Both the position numbers and the translations under genes were made by a program. Positions 40,464 to 51,314 of a stretch of DNA of 64,000 bases are shown one piece after another (the stretch's first letter is position 1; the number at the start of each line of letters is the position of its first letter). The stretch spans positions 1-64,000 of the forward strand of contig JBMOQH010000008.1 in the NCBI GenBank assembly GCA_049322795.1. Direction: 5' to 3'. The notes under the pieces were generated by a model. It was not told where the DNA came from and made no database searches. It was given only the letters and a program-made list of their open reading frames with translations. This DNA is from Immundisolibacter sp049322795 (GTDB lineage Bacteria > Pseudomonadota > Gammaproteobacteria > Immundisolibacterales > Immundisolibacteraceae).

Positions 40464-40499
40464 AAAACGCCGCCGGGGCTCTCGCCGCGGCGGCGTTTT
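40464..40499. terminator. Bidirectional-looking terminator between hns and hslR
   Basis: AAAACGCCGCCG pairs with CGGCGGCGTTTT around a GGGCTCTCGC loop. The A and T ends give a short U tract on both strands. For the minus-strand hns transcript it lies 41 bp after the stop. Confidence 0.7.
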
Positions 40500-40539
40500 C
40501 GGAAAGATGGCCGGTTCGCCGCCACCCGGCGGCGTGGCC

Positions 40540-40857
40540 TCAGATGGCCAGTTGTTCGGGCGTCTTGCCGGCGGCCAGTGCCGCCTTGAACCACTTCGGC
40601 TTCGGTCCGCGGCCATTCCAGGTTTGGCTGCTGTCCGCCGGATTGCGGTATTTGGCCGCCGCCGCGCTGCGGCCGCTGCGCTTTTTCGGTTCGGCCGCGA
40701 CGATTTCGAAATCGATGCCGACCGAGGCGGCCAGCTTGCGCATCTGCGCCACCACTTCTGCCCGCTGCTCGCGCTGACGCTTTTCGAGTGCGCTTTCCGC
40801 GTCGACGATCAACTGCTGAAGATCGGTAAGGGAGTAGTTAGCAAGATTGACTGCCAT
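40540..40857 (-). CDS. hns: H-NS family nucleoid protein
   Basis: This 105-residue protein has an N-terminal coiled coil for dimerisation (LTDLQQLIVDAESALEKRQREQRAEVVAQMRKLAA) and a linker. The C-terminal DNA-binding motif is KYRNPADSSQTWNGRGPKPKWFKAALAAGKTPEQLAI, with the W-x-G-R-G-x-x-P core. It silences AT-rich and foreign DNA. The AT-rich fic operator region is the sort of target it could bind. The ATG at 40857 fits the family, and a promoter lies at 40895-40923. Confidence 0.94.
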   Translation of the reverse strand: MAVNLANYSLTDLQQLIVDAESALEKRQREQRAEVVAQMRKLAASVGIDFEIVAAEPKKRSGRSAAAAKYRNPADSSQTWNGRGPKPKWFKAALAAGKTPEQLAI

Positions 40858-40894
40858 GGCGAGCGATCTCCGGGTTAAAGCCAATTGAGCGGCA

Positions 40895-40923
40895 ACTATA
40901 GCCAACAAAGCTGCGTGCAACAA
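40895..40923 (-). promoter_or_regulatory. Promoter of hns
   Basis: On the minus strand TTGTTG (40923-40918), a 17-nt spacer and TATAGT (40900-40895) form a reasonable sigma-70 promoter, with transcription starting about 30 nt before the hns ATG. Confidence 0.5.
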
Positions 40924-41121
40924 CCGCGGGGCTTTTACGGCCACTAAACGGAACCGCGCCCGGAGAAAGCTCCAAGAAACGCTGATGAATGCCGGCGGCG
41001 CAATTCGGCGTTTCTCATGGATAGCGTGGATTGATTCTGGTGGGCCGGGAATTGGATATGTTTCCCGTGCCGTGTCGCGAGGGCCGGCGGTTCGGGCAAT
41101 CGGCGGCCGGGCCCGTGCGGC

Positions 41122-41964
41122 CTATCGGATGTGGGCCAATATGCCGTCCAGCTCATCGAGGCTGTTGTAGCGGATCACCAGCTTGCCGCCGCGGCGGCCG
41201 TGGTCGATGCTGACCTTGGCGCCCAGCCGTTCGGCGAGGTTCTGCTCCAGGTGTCGCACGTCGGCGGAGGCGGCATGCGGTGCAGGTTTGTGCTCGCCGC
41301 GCAGGTGGCGGGCGACCAGCTGCTCGGTCTGCCGCACCGACAGGCCCTGCGCGGCCACGCGCTCGGCAAATGCGATCTGGTCGGCGCCTTCGAGCGCCAA
41401 CAGCGCGCGGGCGTGGCCCATCTCCAGGCGGCGTTGCTCCACCAGGTCGCGCACCGGCGGCGTCAGCTGGCGCAGGCGCAGCAGGTTGCTGACCGCCACG
41501 CGCGAGCGGCCGACGGCGCGCGCCACCTGCTCGTGCGTCAGGCCGAACTCGCGCGTCAGGCGCTCCAGCGCGTCGGCTTCCTCCATGGCGTTCAGGTCCT
41601 GGCGCTGGATGTTCTCGATCAGCGCCACGGCAGCGGCGGTCTCATCCGGCACGTCGCGCACGATGGCCGGAATCTCGTGCAGGCCGGCCAATTGCGAGGC
41701 GCGCCAGCGCCGCTCGCCGGCGATGAGTTCGTAGCGGTGTTCACCGACGCTGCGCACCACCACCGGCTGCACCACGCCCTGGGCGCGGATGGAGTCGGCC
41801 AGCGCGGCGAGTTCTTCCTCGCCGATGTGGCGGCGTGGCTGGTAACGGCCGCGCTCGATGTGCTCGACCGGCAGGCGCATCAGCCGTTCGCCGGCGGCAG
41901 GTGGCGCCGTGGCGGTGCTGAGCAGCGCTTCGAGGCCGCGGCCGAGTCCGCGTTTCTGGCTCAT
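41122..41964 (-). CDS. parB: Chromosome partition protein ParB
   Basis: This 280-residue protein begins KRGLGRGLEALL, the ParA-stimulating end of chromosomal ParB proteins. It has the CTPase/ParB-N region QPRRHIGEEELAALADSIRAQGVVQPVVVR, with the GERRWRA motif in ELIAGERRWRASQLAG. The helix-turn-helix is LTREFGLTHEQVARAVGRSRVAVSNLLRL. It loads on parS sites and segregates the origin. No parS is visible in this window. The ATG overlaps the parA stop by one base. Confidence 0.96.
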   Translation of the reverse strand: MSQKRGLGRGLEALLSTATAPPAAGERLMRLPVEHIERGRYQPRRHIGEEELAALADSIRAQGVVQPVVVRSVGEHRYELIAGERRWRASQLAGLHEIPAIVRDVPDETAAAVALIENIQRQDLNAMEEADALERLTREFGLTHEQVARAVGRSRVAVSNLLRLRQLTPPVRDLVEQRRLEMGHARALLALEGADQIAFAERVAAQGLSVRQTEQLVARHLRGEHKPAPHAASADVRHLEQNLAERLGAKVSIDHGRRGGKLVIRYNSLDELDGILAHIR

Positions 41965-42737
41965 CAGGTGGCCTTGAGGTGGTGCCGGCGCAACATCTCG
42001 CCGGCCAGGGTGAGAAAGGCCGTGGTGCCGACGCAGCCGCGGTCGTAGTCGAGCACCGGCTGGCCGTGCGAGGGCGCCTCGGCCACGCGCACGTTGCGCG
42101 GAATGACGGTGCGGTACACGCGCTCGCCGAAGTGCTGCTGGAGCTGTTCGGACACGTCGCGCGCCAGGCGGCTGCGCGGATCGAACATGCTGCGCAGCAC
42201 GCCCTCCACGTGCAGGCCGGGATTGGCGCTGTCGGCGATGTCGGCGATGGTGTCGAGCAGGTCGGACAGACCCTCGAGCGCGTAGTACTCGCACTGCATG
42301 GGAATCAGCACGGAACCTGCGGCGGTCAGCGCGTTCACGGTCAGCATGTCGAGCGCGGGCGGGCAGTCGATCAGCACGTAGTGGTAGTCGTCCAGGACCG
42401 TCGCCAGCGCGTCGCGCAGGCGGAATTCGCGCCGGTCCTGCTGCAGCAGCAGGACCTTGGCGGCGGTGAGATCGGCGTTTGCCGGCAGCACGTCATAGCC
42501 GGCCGCCACCGTGTGCCGGGCGTCGGCCAGCGGCGCCTCGCCGGTCAGCACTTCCAGCATCGAGGGGCTGGCCGCGCGCTTGTCGATGCCGCTGCCAGTG
42601 GTGGCGTTGCCCTGCGGGTCGAGATCGATCAGCAGCACGCGCTGGCGCGCACGGGCAAGTCCGGCCGCCAGATTGACGGTGGTGGTGGTCTTGCCGACCC
42701 CGCCTTTCTGGTTGGCGATGGCGATGATGCGTGGCAT
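41964..42737 (-). CDS. parA: Chromosome partition ATPase ParA (Soj)
   Basis: This 257-residue Walker-type ATPase has the deviant P loop KGGVGKTT (11-18), the switch LLIDLDPQGNATTG and the Walker B region YVLIDCPPALDMLTVNAL. IPMQCEYYALEGLSDLLDTI is typical of chromosomal Soj proteins. It positions ParB-parS complexes on the nucleoid. It lies between rsmG and parB, the usual order near the origin in many bacteria. Confidence 0.97.
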   Translation of the reverse strand: MPRIIAIANQKGGVGKTTTTVNLAAGLARARQRVLLIDLDPQGNATTGSGIDKRAASPSMLEVLTGEAPLADARHTVAAGYDVLPANADLTAAKVLLLQQDRREFRLRDALATVLDDYHYVLIDCPPALDMLTVNALTAAGSVLIPMQCEYYALEGLSDLLDTIADIADSANPGLHVEGVLRSMFDPRSRLARDVSEQLQQHFGERVYRTVIPRNVRVAEAPSHGQPVLDYDRGCVGTTAFLTLAGEMLRRHHLKAT

Positions 42738-42771
42738 GGGTGTCCGAGCGGGCCTTGCGGGCGGCGACACT

Positions 42772-43426
42772 TTACCCGACCGACTGCCGCGCCAGCACCA
42801 CAAGGGCGTGGTGCTGGCGTCCGGGCTGGCCGGCGAGCGCGAGGGTTGTGATGTGCTCGAAATCCGCTGGCAATCCGGCCAGCTCCGCCGCGGCGGCGGG
42901 TCCCTTGAGCGCCAGCACACGGCCGCCCGGCGCGCACAGATGGCGCAGCAGGCTCAGCAGGCGGGGGAGGGGGGCGAAGGCGCGCGCGATCACCGTCGGA
43001 AACGGGGTTTCGGGACGGAAATCCTCGGCACGCGCGCGCACCACCTCGACCTTGCCAAGGCCGAGTTCCAGCGCTGCGTGCTGGACGAAGCGTGTCTTCT
43101 TGAGGTTGCTGTCGAGCAGCACGTGCCGCGTGTCCGGCCGGGCGATGGCAAGCGGCAACCCCGGAAAGCCGGCGCCGGTGCCGACATCCAGCAGCGTGCC
43201 GGGCGGCAGATGGGGCAGTACCGCCAGGCTGTCGAGCAGGTGCCCGGCCACCATCTGCGCCGGACTGCGCAGCGCCGTCAGGTTGAAGTGGCGGTTCCAG
43301 GTGTCGAGCAGGCGCAGCAGCGCGATGCATTGCTCGCGGGCGGTCTCCGGCAGGTCGATACCAAGCTCGGCAAGGCCCTCATCCAGCAACCGGCGCGCCG
43401 TCTGCCAGTCGCCCGCCGCGGCAGTA

Positions 43427-43437
<11 letters not shown>
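42772..43437 (-). CDS. rsmG: 16S rRNA (guanine527-N7)-methyltransferase
   Basis: This 221-residue SAM enzyme methylates G527 of 16S rRNA; loss of the function gives low-level streptomycin resistance. The motif LLDVGTGAGFPGLPLAIARPDTRHVLLDSNLKKTRFVQHAALELGL and VIARAFAPLPRLL are characteristic. Its start lies inside the mnmG coding region (11-bp overlap), so translation is coupled. It is followed by parA. Confidence 0.96.
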
Positions 43438-45313
<1,876 letters not shown>

Positions 45314-45379
45314 GGGGACACGGGGAAGAAATGGCGAACTCGTTATGATAGGCGGCCCCCGCATTCGCTGTCAGGCCGC

Positions 45380-46726
45380 ATGAGCACGCCCCGCAAACTG
45401 CACGTCAAGACCCTCGGCTGCCAGATGAACGTGTACGACTCGCAGCGCATCGCCGATGTGCTGGCGCAGTCGCACGGGCTCGAAACCACCGATGACCCGG
45501 CCCAGGCCGACGTGTTGTTGCTGAACACCTGCTCGATCCGCGAGAAGGCGCAGGAGAAGGTGTTCTCCGAGCTCGGCGCCTGGTGGCACGCCTACAAGCA
45601 GCAGCGCCCGGAGCTGGTGATCGGCGTCGGCGGCTGCGTGGCCAGCCAGGAAGGCGAGAAGCTGCGCGAGCGGGCGCCCTACGTGGACCTGGTGTTCGGG
45701 CCGCAGACCATCCACCGCCTGCCGCTGTTGCTGAACCAGGCGCAGGGCCGGGGCGGGGCAGTGGACGTGAGCTTTCCGGAGATCGAGAAGTTCGATCACC
45801 TGCCGCTGCCGCGCGCCAACGGGCCGACGGCCTTCGTGTCCATCATGGAAGGCTGCTCGAAGTACTGCAGCTTCTGCGTGGTGCCGTACACGCGCGGCGA
45901 GGAGTTCAGCCGCCCGCTGCTGGACGTGCTGACCGAGATCGCCGTCTACGCCGAACAGGGCGTGCGCGAGGTGACCCTGCTCGGCCAGAACGTGAACGCC
46001 TACCGCGGCGCCACGCCGCGGGGCGGCGTGGCGGATCTGGCCGGGCTGATCGGCCAGGCGGCGCAGATCGAGGCGCTCGAACGCATCCGCTTCACCACCT
46101 CGCACCCGGTCGAGTTCACCGACAGCCTGGTGGCGGCCTACGCCGAGCAGCCCAAGCTCGCCTCGCACCTGCACCTGCCGGTGCAAAGCGGCTCGGACCG
46201 CATCCTGCGCGCCATGAAGCGGGGCCACACGGCGGCCGAGTACCTGGCGAAGATCGAGCGCGTGCGGGCGGCGCGGCCGGATCTGAGCCTGACCACGGAC
46301 ATCATCGTCGGCTTTCCGGGCGAGACCGAGGACGATTTCGCCGCCACGCTGGCGCTGGTCGAGACGGCCGGCTTCGACGAGGCGTTCAGCTTCATCTACA
46401 GCGCGCGGCCCGGCACGCCGGCGGCGGCGCTGGCGGACGACACGCCGGCCGAGGTCAAGAAGGAGCGCCTGGCGCGCCTGCAGAAGCTGATCGAGCGGCA
46501 GTCCACGGCCTACGCGGCGGGCCTGGTGGGCAGCGTGCAGACGGTGCTGGTGGAAGGCCCGGCCAAGCGCGGCGGGGGGCAGTTGCAGGGGCGGCTGGGC
46601 AACAATCGGGTGGTAAACTTCGCCAGCCCGCGGCCACTCACAGGTCAATTGGTGGACGTCAAGATCACCGCCGTTTCTGCCCACACCCTGCGCGGCGAGC
46701 CGGTCGGCTCGCGTCACGCCGCGTGA
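45380..46726 (+). CDS. miaB: tRNA-2-methylthio-N6-dimethylallyladenosine synthase
   Basis: This 448-residue radical SAM methylthiotransferase has the N-terminal UPF0004 domain (KTLGCQMNVYDSQRIADVL, LLLNTCSIREKAQEKVFSELG, GVGGCVASQEG, three cluster cysteines). The radical-SAM motif is C-x-x-x-C-x-x-C in EGCSKYCSFCVVPYTRG, and a C-terminal TRAM domain ends in VDVKITAVSAHTLRGEP. It acts on A37 of tRNAs after MiaA. It heads the miaB-ybeZ-ybeY-corC-lnt series. The stop TGA overlaps a GTG start of the next gene (GTGA). Confidence 0.98.
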   Translation: MSTPRKLHVKTLGCQMNVYDSQRIADVLAQSHGLETTDDPAQADVLLLNTCSIREKAQEKVFSELGAWWHAYKQQRPELVIGVGGCVASQEGEKLRERAPYVDLVFGPQTIHRLPLLLNQAQGRGGAVDVSFPEIEKFDHLPLPRANGPTAFVSIMEGCSKYCSFCVVPYTRGEEFSRPLLDVLTEIAVYAEQGVREVTLLGQNVNAYRGATPRGGVADLAGLIGQAAQIEALERIRFTTSHPVEFTDSLVAAYAEQPKLASHLHLPVQSGSDRILRAMKRGHTAAEYLAKIERVRAARPDLSLTTDIIVGFPGETEDDFAATLALVETAGFDEAFSFIYSARPGTPAAALADDTPAEVKKERLARLQKLIERQSTAYAAGLVGSVQTVLVEGPAKRGGGQLQGRLGNNRVVNFASPRPLTGQLVDVKITAVSAHTLRGEPVGSRHAA

Positions 46727-47700
46727 CCCCGCCAGCCACCGCAGCCGCCGAATCGGCGGCCATCGAAGTCACCCTCCAACCCGACGACAATGCCCGCCTC
46801 GCCAGCCTGTGCGGGCCGCTCGACGCGCACATCGGTCAGGTGGAACGCCATTTCGATGTCGTCATCCGCCGCCACGGACATTCCTTCGCCATCAGCGGCG
46901 CGCCGGGGCCGGTCGCCGGTGCGGGCGCCGCGCTGCAAACGCTTTACGCCGAAACCGCCAGCGGCGAGGAGCTGTCCGCGGCCAAGGTGCACCTGCTGGT
47001 GCGCGGCGCTCACGAAGGCGAGGAAGAGCCCACCGTGGCGGTCGGCCGGCGCCTGCAGGTGCGCGCGCGCGGCAAGCGCCAGTCGGACTACCTGCGCGCC
47101 ATCCAGAACAACGACATCAATTTCGCGGTCGGTCCGGCCGGCACCGGCAAGACCTATCTGGCGGTCGCCTGCGCCGTGCAGGCGCTGCTGGAAGAACAGG
47201 TGCAGCGCCTGGTGCTGGTGCGCCCGGCGGTCGAGGCCGGCGAGAAGCTCGGCTTCCTGCCGGGCGACCTGGCGCAGAAGGTCGACCCCTACCTGCGGCC
47301 AATCTACGACGCGCTGTACGAGATGCTGAGCTTCGAGCGCGTCGGCAAGCTGATCGAGCGGCACGTGATCGAGATCGCGCCGCTCGCCTACATGCGCGGG
47401 CGCACGCTGAACGAGGCCTTCATCATCCTGGACGAGGCGCAGAACACCACGCCCGAGCAGATGAAGATGTTCCTGACGCGCATCGGCTTCGGCTCGACCG
47501 CGGTGATCACCGGCGACGTGACGCAGGTGGACCTGCCGGCCGGCAAGCCGTCGGGCCTCAAGCACGTGCTCGGCGTACTGCAGGGCGTCGAGGGCATTTC
47601 ATTCAGTTTCTTCAGTTCCCGCGACGTGGTGCGCCACCCGCTGGTGGAGCGCATCGTCAACGCCTATGAGCGCGACGCCGAATCCCACGACCGAAGTTGA
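46723..47700 (+). CDS. ybeZ: PhoH-like ATPase YbeZ
   Basis: This 325-residue P-loop ATPase of the PhoH-like type has Walker A in FAVGPAGTGKTYLAVA, Walker B in EAFIILDEAQNTTPEQMKMFLTRIGFGS and VLVRPAVEAGEKLGFLPGDLAQKVDPYLRPIYDALYEML. It partners with the ribosome-maturation RNase YbeY, encoded next with a 35-bp overlap. The start is the GTG at 46723 inside the miaB stop; no upstream ATG is in frame with family-like sequence. Confidence 0.95.
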   Translation: MTPPATAAAESAAIEVTLQPDDNARLASLCGPLDAHIGQVERHFDVVIRRHGHSFAISGAPGPVAGAGAALQTLYAETASGEELSAAKVHLLVRGAHEGEEEPTVAVGRRLQVRARGKRQSDYLRAIQNNDINFAVGPAGTGKTYLAVACAVQALLEEQVQRLVLVRPAVEAGEKLGFLPGDLAQKVDPYLRPIYDALYEMLSFERVGKLIERHVIEIAPLAYMRGRTLNEAFIILDEAQNTTPEQMKMFLTRIGFGSTAVITGDVTQVDLPAGKPSGLKHVLGVLQGVEGISFSFFSSRDVVRHPLVERIVNAYERDAESHDRS

Positions 47701-48145
47701 CATCGACCGCGCCAGCCGCGTGCCGGCGCCGGACGATGAGGCTCTCATCGCCTGGGCCACGGCCGCGCTGGACGGGCTCGCCCTGGACGGCGTCAGCGTG
47801 GCGGTGCGCCTGGTGGATGCCGACGAAGCGCAGGCGCTGAACCGCGACTACCGCGGCAAGGACTACGTGCCGAACGTGCTGTCGTTTCCGCTCGAAGACG
47901 ACTTCCCGCTGCCGCCTGGCGAGCCGCGCCCGCTCGGCGACATCGTGTTGTGCCTGCCGGTGATCGCGGCCGAGGCGGTCGAGTACGGCAAGACCTTCGA
48001 GCAGCGCCTGGCGCACCTGCTGATCCACGGTCTGCTGCACCTGGCCGGTCATACGCACGACGACGAACCCGACCGCCTGGCCATGGAGGCGCTCGAAACC
48101 GCCATCATGGCGCGGCTCGGCTTTCCGGCTCCCTACGATGGCTAG
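47666..48145 (+). CDS. ybeY: Endoribonuclease YbeY
   Basis: This 159-residue metal-dependent RNase is involved in 16S rRNA 3'-end maturation and ribosome quality control. The zinc motif HGLLHLAGHTHD (H-G-x-L-H-L-x-G-H) is intact, and RDYRGKDYVPNVLSFPLED is the other conserved stretch. The ATG at 47666 lies inside ybeZ. The stop overlaps the corC start region by 8 bp. Confidence 0.96.
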   Translation: MSATPNPTTEVDIDRASRVPAPDDEALIAWATAALDGLALDGVSVAVRLVDADEAQALNRDYRGKDYVPNVLSFPLEDDFPLPPGEPRPLGDIVLCLPVIAAEAVEYGKTFEQRLAHLLIHGLLHLAGHTHDDEPDRLAMEALETAIMARLGFPAPYDG

Positions 48146-48989
48146 CGACGCGCATTTCGGATTGCTGCAACGCATCGGCCACGCCCTGTTCGGCGAGCCG
48201 ATCGACCGCGACTGGCTGATGCGCCACCTCAAGGACGCCGAGGCGGCGGCCGTGCTCGACGCCGGCACACTGGCGATGATCGAGGGCGTGCTCACCATGG
48301 GTGAGCGGCAGGTGCGCGACATCATGGTGCCGCGGTCGCAGCTCATCACCATGCACCGCGACGACGACCTCGCTGCCCTGGTGCGCGTGGTGGTCGACAG
48401 CGGTCACTCGCGCTACCCGGTGGTCGGCGACGACCGTGACGAGGTTGTCGGCATTCTGCTCGCCAAGGATCTGCTCGCTTATCTGGAACCTGGTCGGGAG
48501 ACACCGTTCGCGCTGCGCGACGTGCTGCGGCCGGCGGTTTTCGTGCCCGAGAGCAAGCGTGTGAACGTGCTCCTGCGCGAGTTCCGGCAGACGCGCAACC
48601 ACATGGCGATCGTGGTCGACGAATACGGCGGCGTCGCCGGGCTGGTGACCATCGAGGACGTGCTCGAACAGATCGTCGGCGAGATCGAGGACGAGTACGA
48701 CTTTGACGAGGACGAGGCGGACATCCAGCCGGCCGACGATGGCAGCGCGCTGGTGAGCGGCCTGACGCCCATCGAGGATTTCAACGCGCACTTCGCGGCC
48801 GAGTTCAGCGACGAGGAGTTCGACACTGTCGGCGGGCTGCTGGTGCAGCAGTTCGGCCATCTGCCGGAAGTCGGCGAACGCATCGAATACCAGGGTTTCG
48901 AGTTCGACGTGACGGCCGCCGACGCACGCCGTATCGGCCAGGTGCGGGCACGCCGCGTGGCGGTCGAGCCCGTACCCGACGACGGCTGA
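48138..48989 (+). CDS. corC: CorC/HlyC-type CBS-domain protein (YbeX)
   Basis: This 283-residue protein has two CBS domains (VRDIMVPRSQLITMHRDDDLAALVRVVVDSGHSRYPVV and the following one with MAIVVDEYGGVAGLVTIEDVLEQIVGEIEDEYD). It ends in a CorC_HlyC domain (EFDTVGGLLVQQFGHLPEVGERIEYQGFEFDVTAADARRI). No membrane segments are present, as in E. coli CorC. It is linked to magnesium/cobalt efflux and to ribosome function. It overlaps ybeY and precedes lnt by 4 bp. Confidence 0.95.
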   Translation: MASDAHFGLLQRIGHALFGEPIDRDWLMRHLKDAEAAAVLDAGTLAMIEGVLTMGERQVRDIMVPRSQLITMHRDDDLAALVRVVVDSGHSRYPVVGDDRDEVVGILLAKDLLAYLEPGRETPFALRDVLRPAVFVPESKRVNVLLREFRQTRNHMAIVVDEYGGVAGLVTIEDVLEQIVGEIEDEYDFDEDEADIQPADDGSALVSGLTPIEDFNAHFAAEFSDEEFDTVGGLLVQQFGHLPEVGERIEYQGFEFDVTAADARRIGQVRARRVAVEPVPDDG

Positions 48990-48993
48990 GCCC

Positions 48994-50457
48994 ATGCCGC
49001 CCCTGAGCCGCCGCGCCGGCCTGCTGCTGGCGGCGCTGGCCGGCGGACTCATGCCGCTGGCCTACGCGCCGTTCGGCCTGTGGCCCCTGGCATTGGCGGG
49101 GATCGCCGGCCTGTTCGCGCTGGGCCACGTGGGGACGGCGCGTGCCGCAGCCGGGCGCGGCTATGCGTTCGGACTCGCCTGGTTCGGCGGCGGCGTGCAC
49201 TGGATTTACATCAGCTGCCACCGCTACGGAAACATGGACGCGGTGAGCGCCGCCGCGTGTACCGCCGGGCTGGTGGCGTATCTGGCGCTGTTTCCGGCGC
49301 TCGCGCTGTACGCCGCCCGGCGGCTGGGTGGCGATCGCGCCTTTTTGCTGGCGGTGCCGGGGGCGTTTGGCCTTGCCGAGTGGCTGCGCTCCTGGCTGCT
49401 GACGGGGTTCCCCTGGCTCGCGCCGGGCTACAGCCAGATCGACGGTCCGCTCGGTGCCTACGCGCCGCTTGCGGGCGTGGCCGGTGCGGGCCTGGCGCTC
49501 ACCGCCTGCGCCGCGGCACTGGTGGCGCTCGCGCTGCGGCCGCGACAGCCAGGGCCCGCGCTGGTCACCCTCGCGCTGATCGGCGGCGGCGCGCTGTGGC
49601 TGGATGGGCGCACCTGGAGCGAACCCGCCGGGCCGGCGCTGGACGTCGCGCTGCTGCAAGGCAATGTCGAACAGCAGATGAAGTGGGATCCCGCTCACTT
49701 CGAGGCCACGCTGAAGCGGTACCTCAGCCTCACCCACGAGCAGCGCGACGCCGCGGTCATCATCTGGCCGGAGAACGCCATCCCGGCGCTGCCGAGCGAG
49801 TTGCCCGGCGGCTACTTCGACGCCGTGCGTCGGGCGGCCGGCGGTGCGGCAGTGCTGATCGGCATGCCGACCGGCACCCTCGACGGGGCTTACTACAACG
49901 CCATCGCGCAGATCACCGCGCCCGGCGGCGAGTACCGCAAGCAGCACCTGGTGCCGTTTGGCGAGTACGTGCCGCTGAAACGCCAGATCGGCCCGCTGCT
50001 CGACGTGCTGGCCGTGCCGATGTCCGATTTCTCCAGCGGCGGGGCAGGGCAGGCGCTACTGAATGTGGCCGGCACGCCGGTCGCGGCATCGGTCTGTTAC
50101 GAAATCCTGTTCCCGCAGGAAATGCGCGCCGGCGCGGCCGCCGGCTGGCTGGTCAATGTCAGCAACGACGCCTGGTTCGGCGATTCGATCGCCCCGCCGC
50201 AGCACCTCGACATCGCCCGCATGCGGGCCCGCGAGCTGGCGCGCCCGATCGCCCGCGCCACCAACACCGGCATCACCGCGTTCATCGACGCCCGCGGGCA
50301 GGTCACGGCCAGGGCGGCGCCGTTCACCGTCACGGCACTGCGTGGGCAGATCGTGCCGCAGCGCGGCACGACGCCGTTCGCCCGTTACGGCGAAGCGCCG
50401 GTCATGGTGCTGTGCCTGGCACTGTGCGTGGTCGGCTCGCGGCGCAGAAGGCCATGA
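48994..50457 (+). CDS. lnt: Apolipoprotein N-acyltransferase
   Basis: This 487-residue inner-membrane enzyme adds the third acyl chain to lipoproteins on the periplasmic side. About seven membrane segments occupy residues 8-205, followed by a nitrilase-like domain. The catalytic triad is Glu260 in IIWPENAIPA, Lys316 in EYRKQHLVPFGEYVP and Cys368 in AASVCYEILFP. It ends with a last membrane helix. Length and order of parts match E. coli Lnt. Confidence 0.97.
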   Translation: MPPLSRRAGLLLAALAGGLMPLAYAPFGLWPLALAGIAGLFALGHVGTARAAAGRGYAFGLAWFGGGVHWIYISCHRYGNMDAVSAAACTAGLVAYLALFPALALYAARRLGGDRAFLLAVPGAFGLAEWLRSWLLTGFPWLAPGYSQIDGPLGAYAPLAGVAGAGLALTACAAALVALALRPRQPGPALVTLALIGGGALWLDGRTWSEPAGPALDVALLQGNVEQQMKWDPAHFEATLKRYLSLTHEQRDAAVIIWPENAIPALPSELPGGYFDAVRRAAGGAAVLIGMPTGTLDGAYYNAIAQITAPGGEYRKQHLVPFGEYVPLKRQIGPLLDVLAVPMSDFSSGGAGQALLNVAGTPVAASVCYEILFPQEMRAGAAAGWLVNVSNDAWFGDSIAPPQHLDIARMRARELARPIARATNTGITAFIDARGQVTARAAPFTVTALRGQIVPQRGTTPFARYGEAPVMVLCLALCVVGSRRRRP

Positions 50458-50524
50458 CCGGCCTGAAACGGGAGACTTTTGCCCATCGGGAGCGTCGAAT
50501 CATCAAACCACCGCGAGCGACGCC

Positions 50525-51250
50525 ATGATCGAACCCCTGCTCCTGACCACCGTCCCCGTCACCACCTTCGACGGCGACCGCCGGCTGACCAACGCGAGCG
50601 GCTTTTTCTTCGAGCGCGACCACAAGCTCTGGCTGATCACCAGCCGGCATGTGGTCGCCGATCTGCCCAACGGCCATCGGCCGACGCGCCTCGAGATCGA
50701 CTTCCACACCGATCCAGACAATCTGGCCGAATCGGCCACGCTGTCGGTGCCGCTCTACCGGGACGACAAGCAGTTGTGGATTCAGGGTTTCGACGCCGGT
50801 GGCGAGGTTGACGTTGCCGCCATCGCCCTCGACGAGCTTCGGCCGGGTCTGCCCCTGTGCGCCTTCACGCCGGACCACCTGCAAAGCGCGTTGTCGGACA
50901 TCGAGGTGGGCACGTCCGTGCTGGTCGTCGGCTTTCCGCTCGGGTTCCGGGACACCCTGCACCATCTGCCGGTGGCGCGCCGGGGCGGCATTGCCTCGGC
51001 CTTCGGCCTGCGCTTTCAGGGGCAGGGCTATTTCCTCACCGACGGGCGCACGCATCGCGGCATCAGCGGCGCGCCGGTGGTGATGCGCCGGTCGGGTGCC
51101 CGCGGCCGGCTGCCCTGGGCGCTGCTCGGTGTGCATTCGGCGCGGCTCGACATCGGCTCGCGCGACGAGCAGCTCGACGAATCGCTCGGCCTGAACTGCG
51201 CCTGGTATGCGGACATCCTGCTCACCCTGACCGAGCCGTCGAAGAAGTGA
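50525..51250 (+). CDS. Trypsin-like serine protease without signal peptide
   Basis: This 241-residue protein resembles chymotrypsin-fold peptidases: His42 in WLITSRHVV, Asp96 in EVDVAAIAL and Ser181 in RTHRGISGAPVV would form the triad. It has no signal peptide or membrane segment, so it appears cytoplasmic. This is unusual for the family, though known for effector-associated or phage-linked trypsin-like proteins. It follows lnt by 67 bp and converges with ispF. The function is not known to me. Confidence 0.75.
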   Translation: MIEPLLLTTVPVTTFDGDRRLTNASGFFFERDHKLWLITSRHVVADLPNGHRPTRLEIDFHTDPDNLAESATLSVPLYRDDKQLWIQGFDAGGEVDVAAIALDELRPGLPLCAFTPDHLQSALSDIEVGTSVLVVGFPLGFRDTLHHLPVARRGGIASAFGLRFQGQGYFLTDGRTHRGISGAPVVMRRSGARGRLPWALLGVHSARLDIGSRDEQLDESLGLNCAWYADILLTLTEPSKK

Positions 51251-51314
51251 CCGCAAGCCGGTTGCCGGCCGGCTGAAGGCGCCCAGGCGCCTCGTGGGCT
51301 CTCGCGCAAGGCCG

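Noticed and set aside
40976..41019. AGAAACGC...GCGTTTCT inverted repeat with GCTGATGAATG, recalling hairpin 5 of the dispersed repeat
   Set aside because: The similarity is short and patchy, other hairpins are missing, and the loop is long. It could be an eroded copy, but this cannot be supported from the window.
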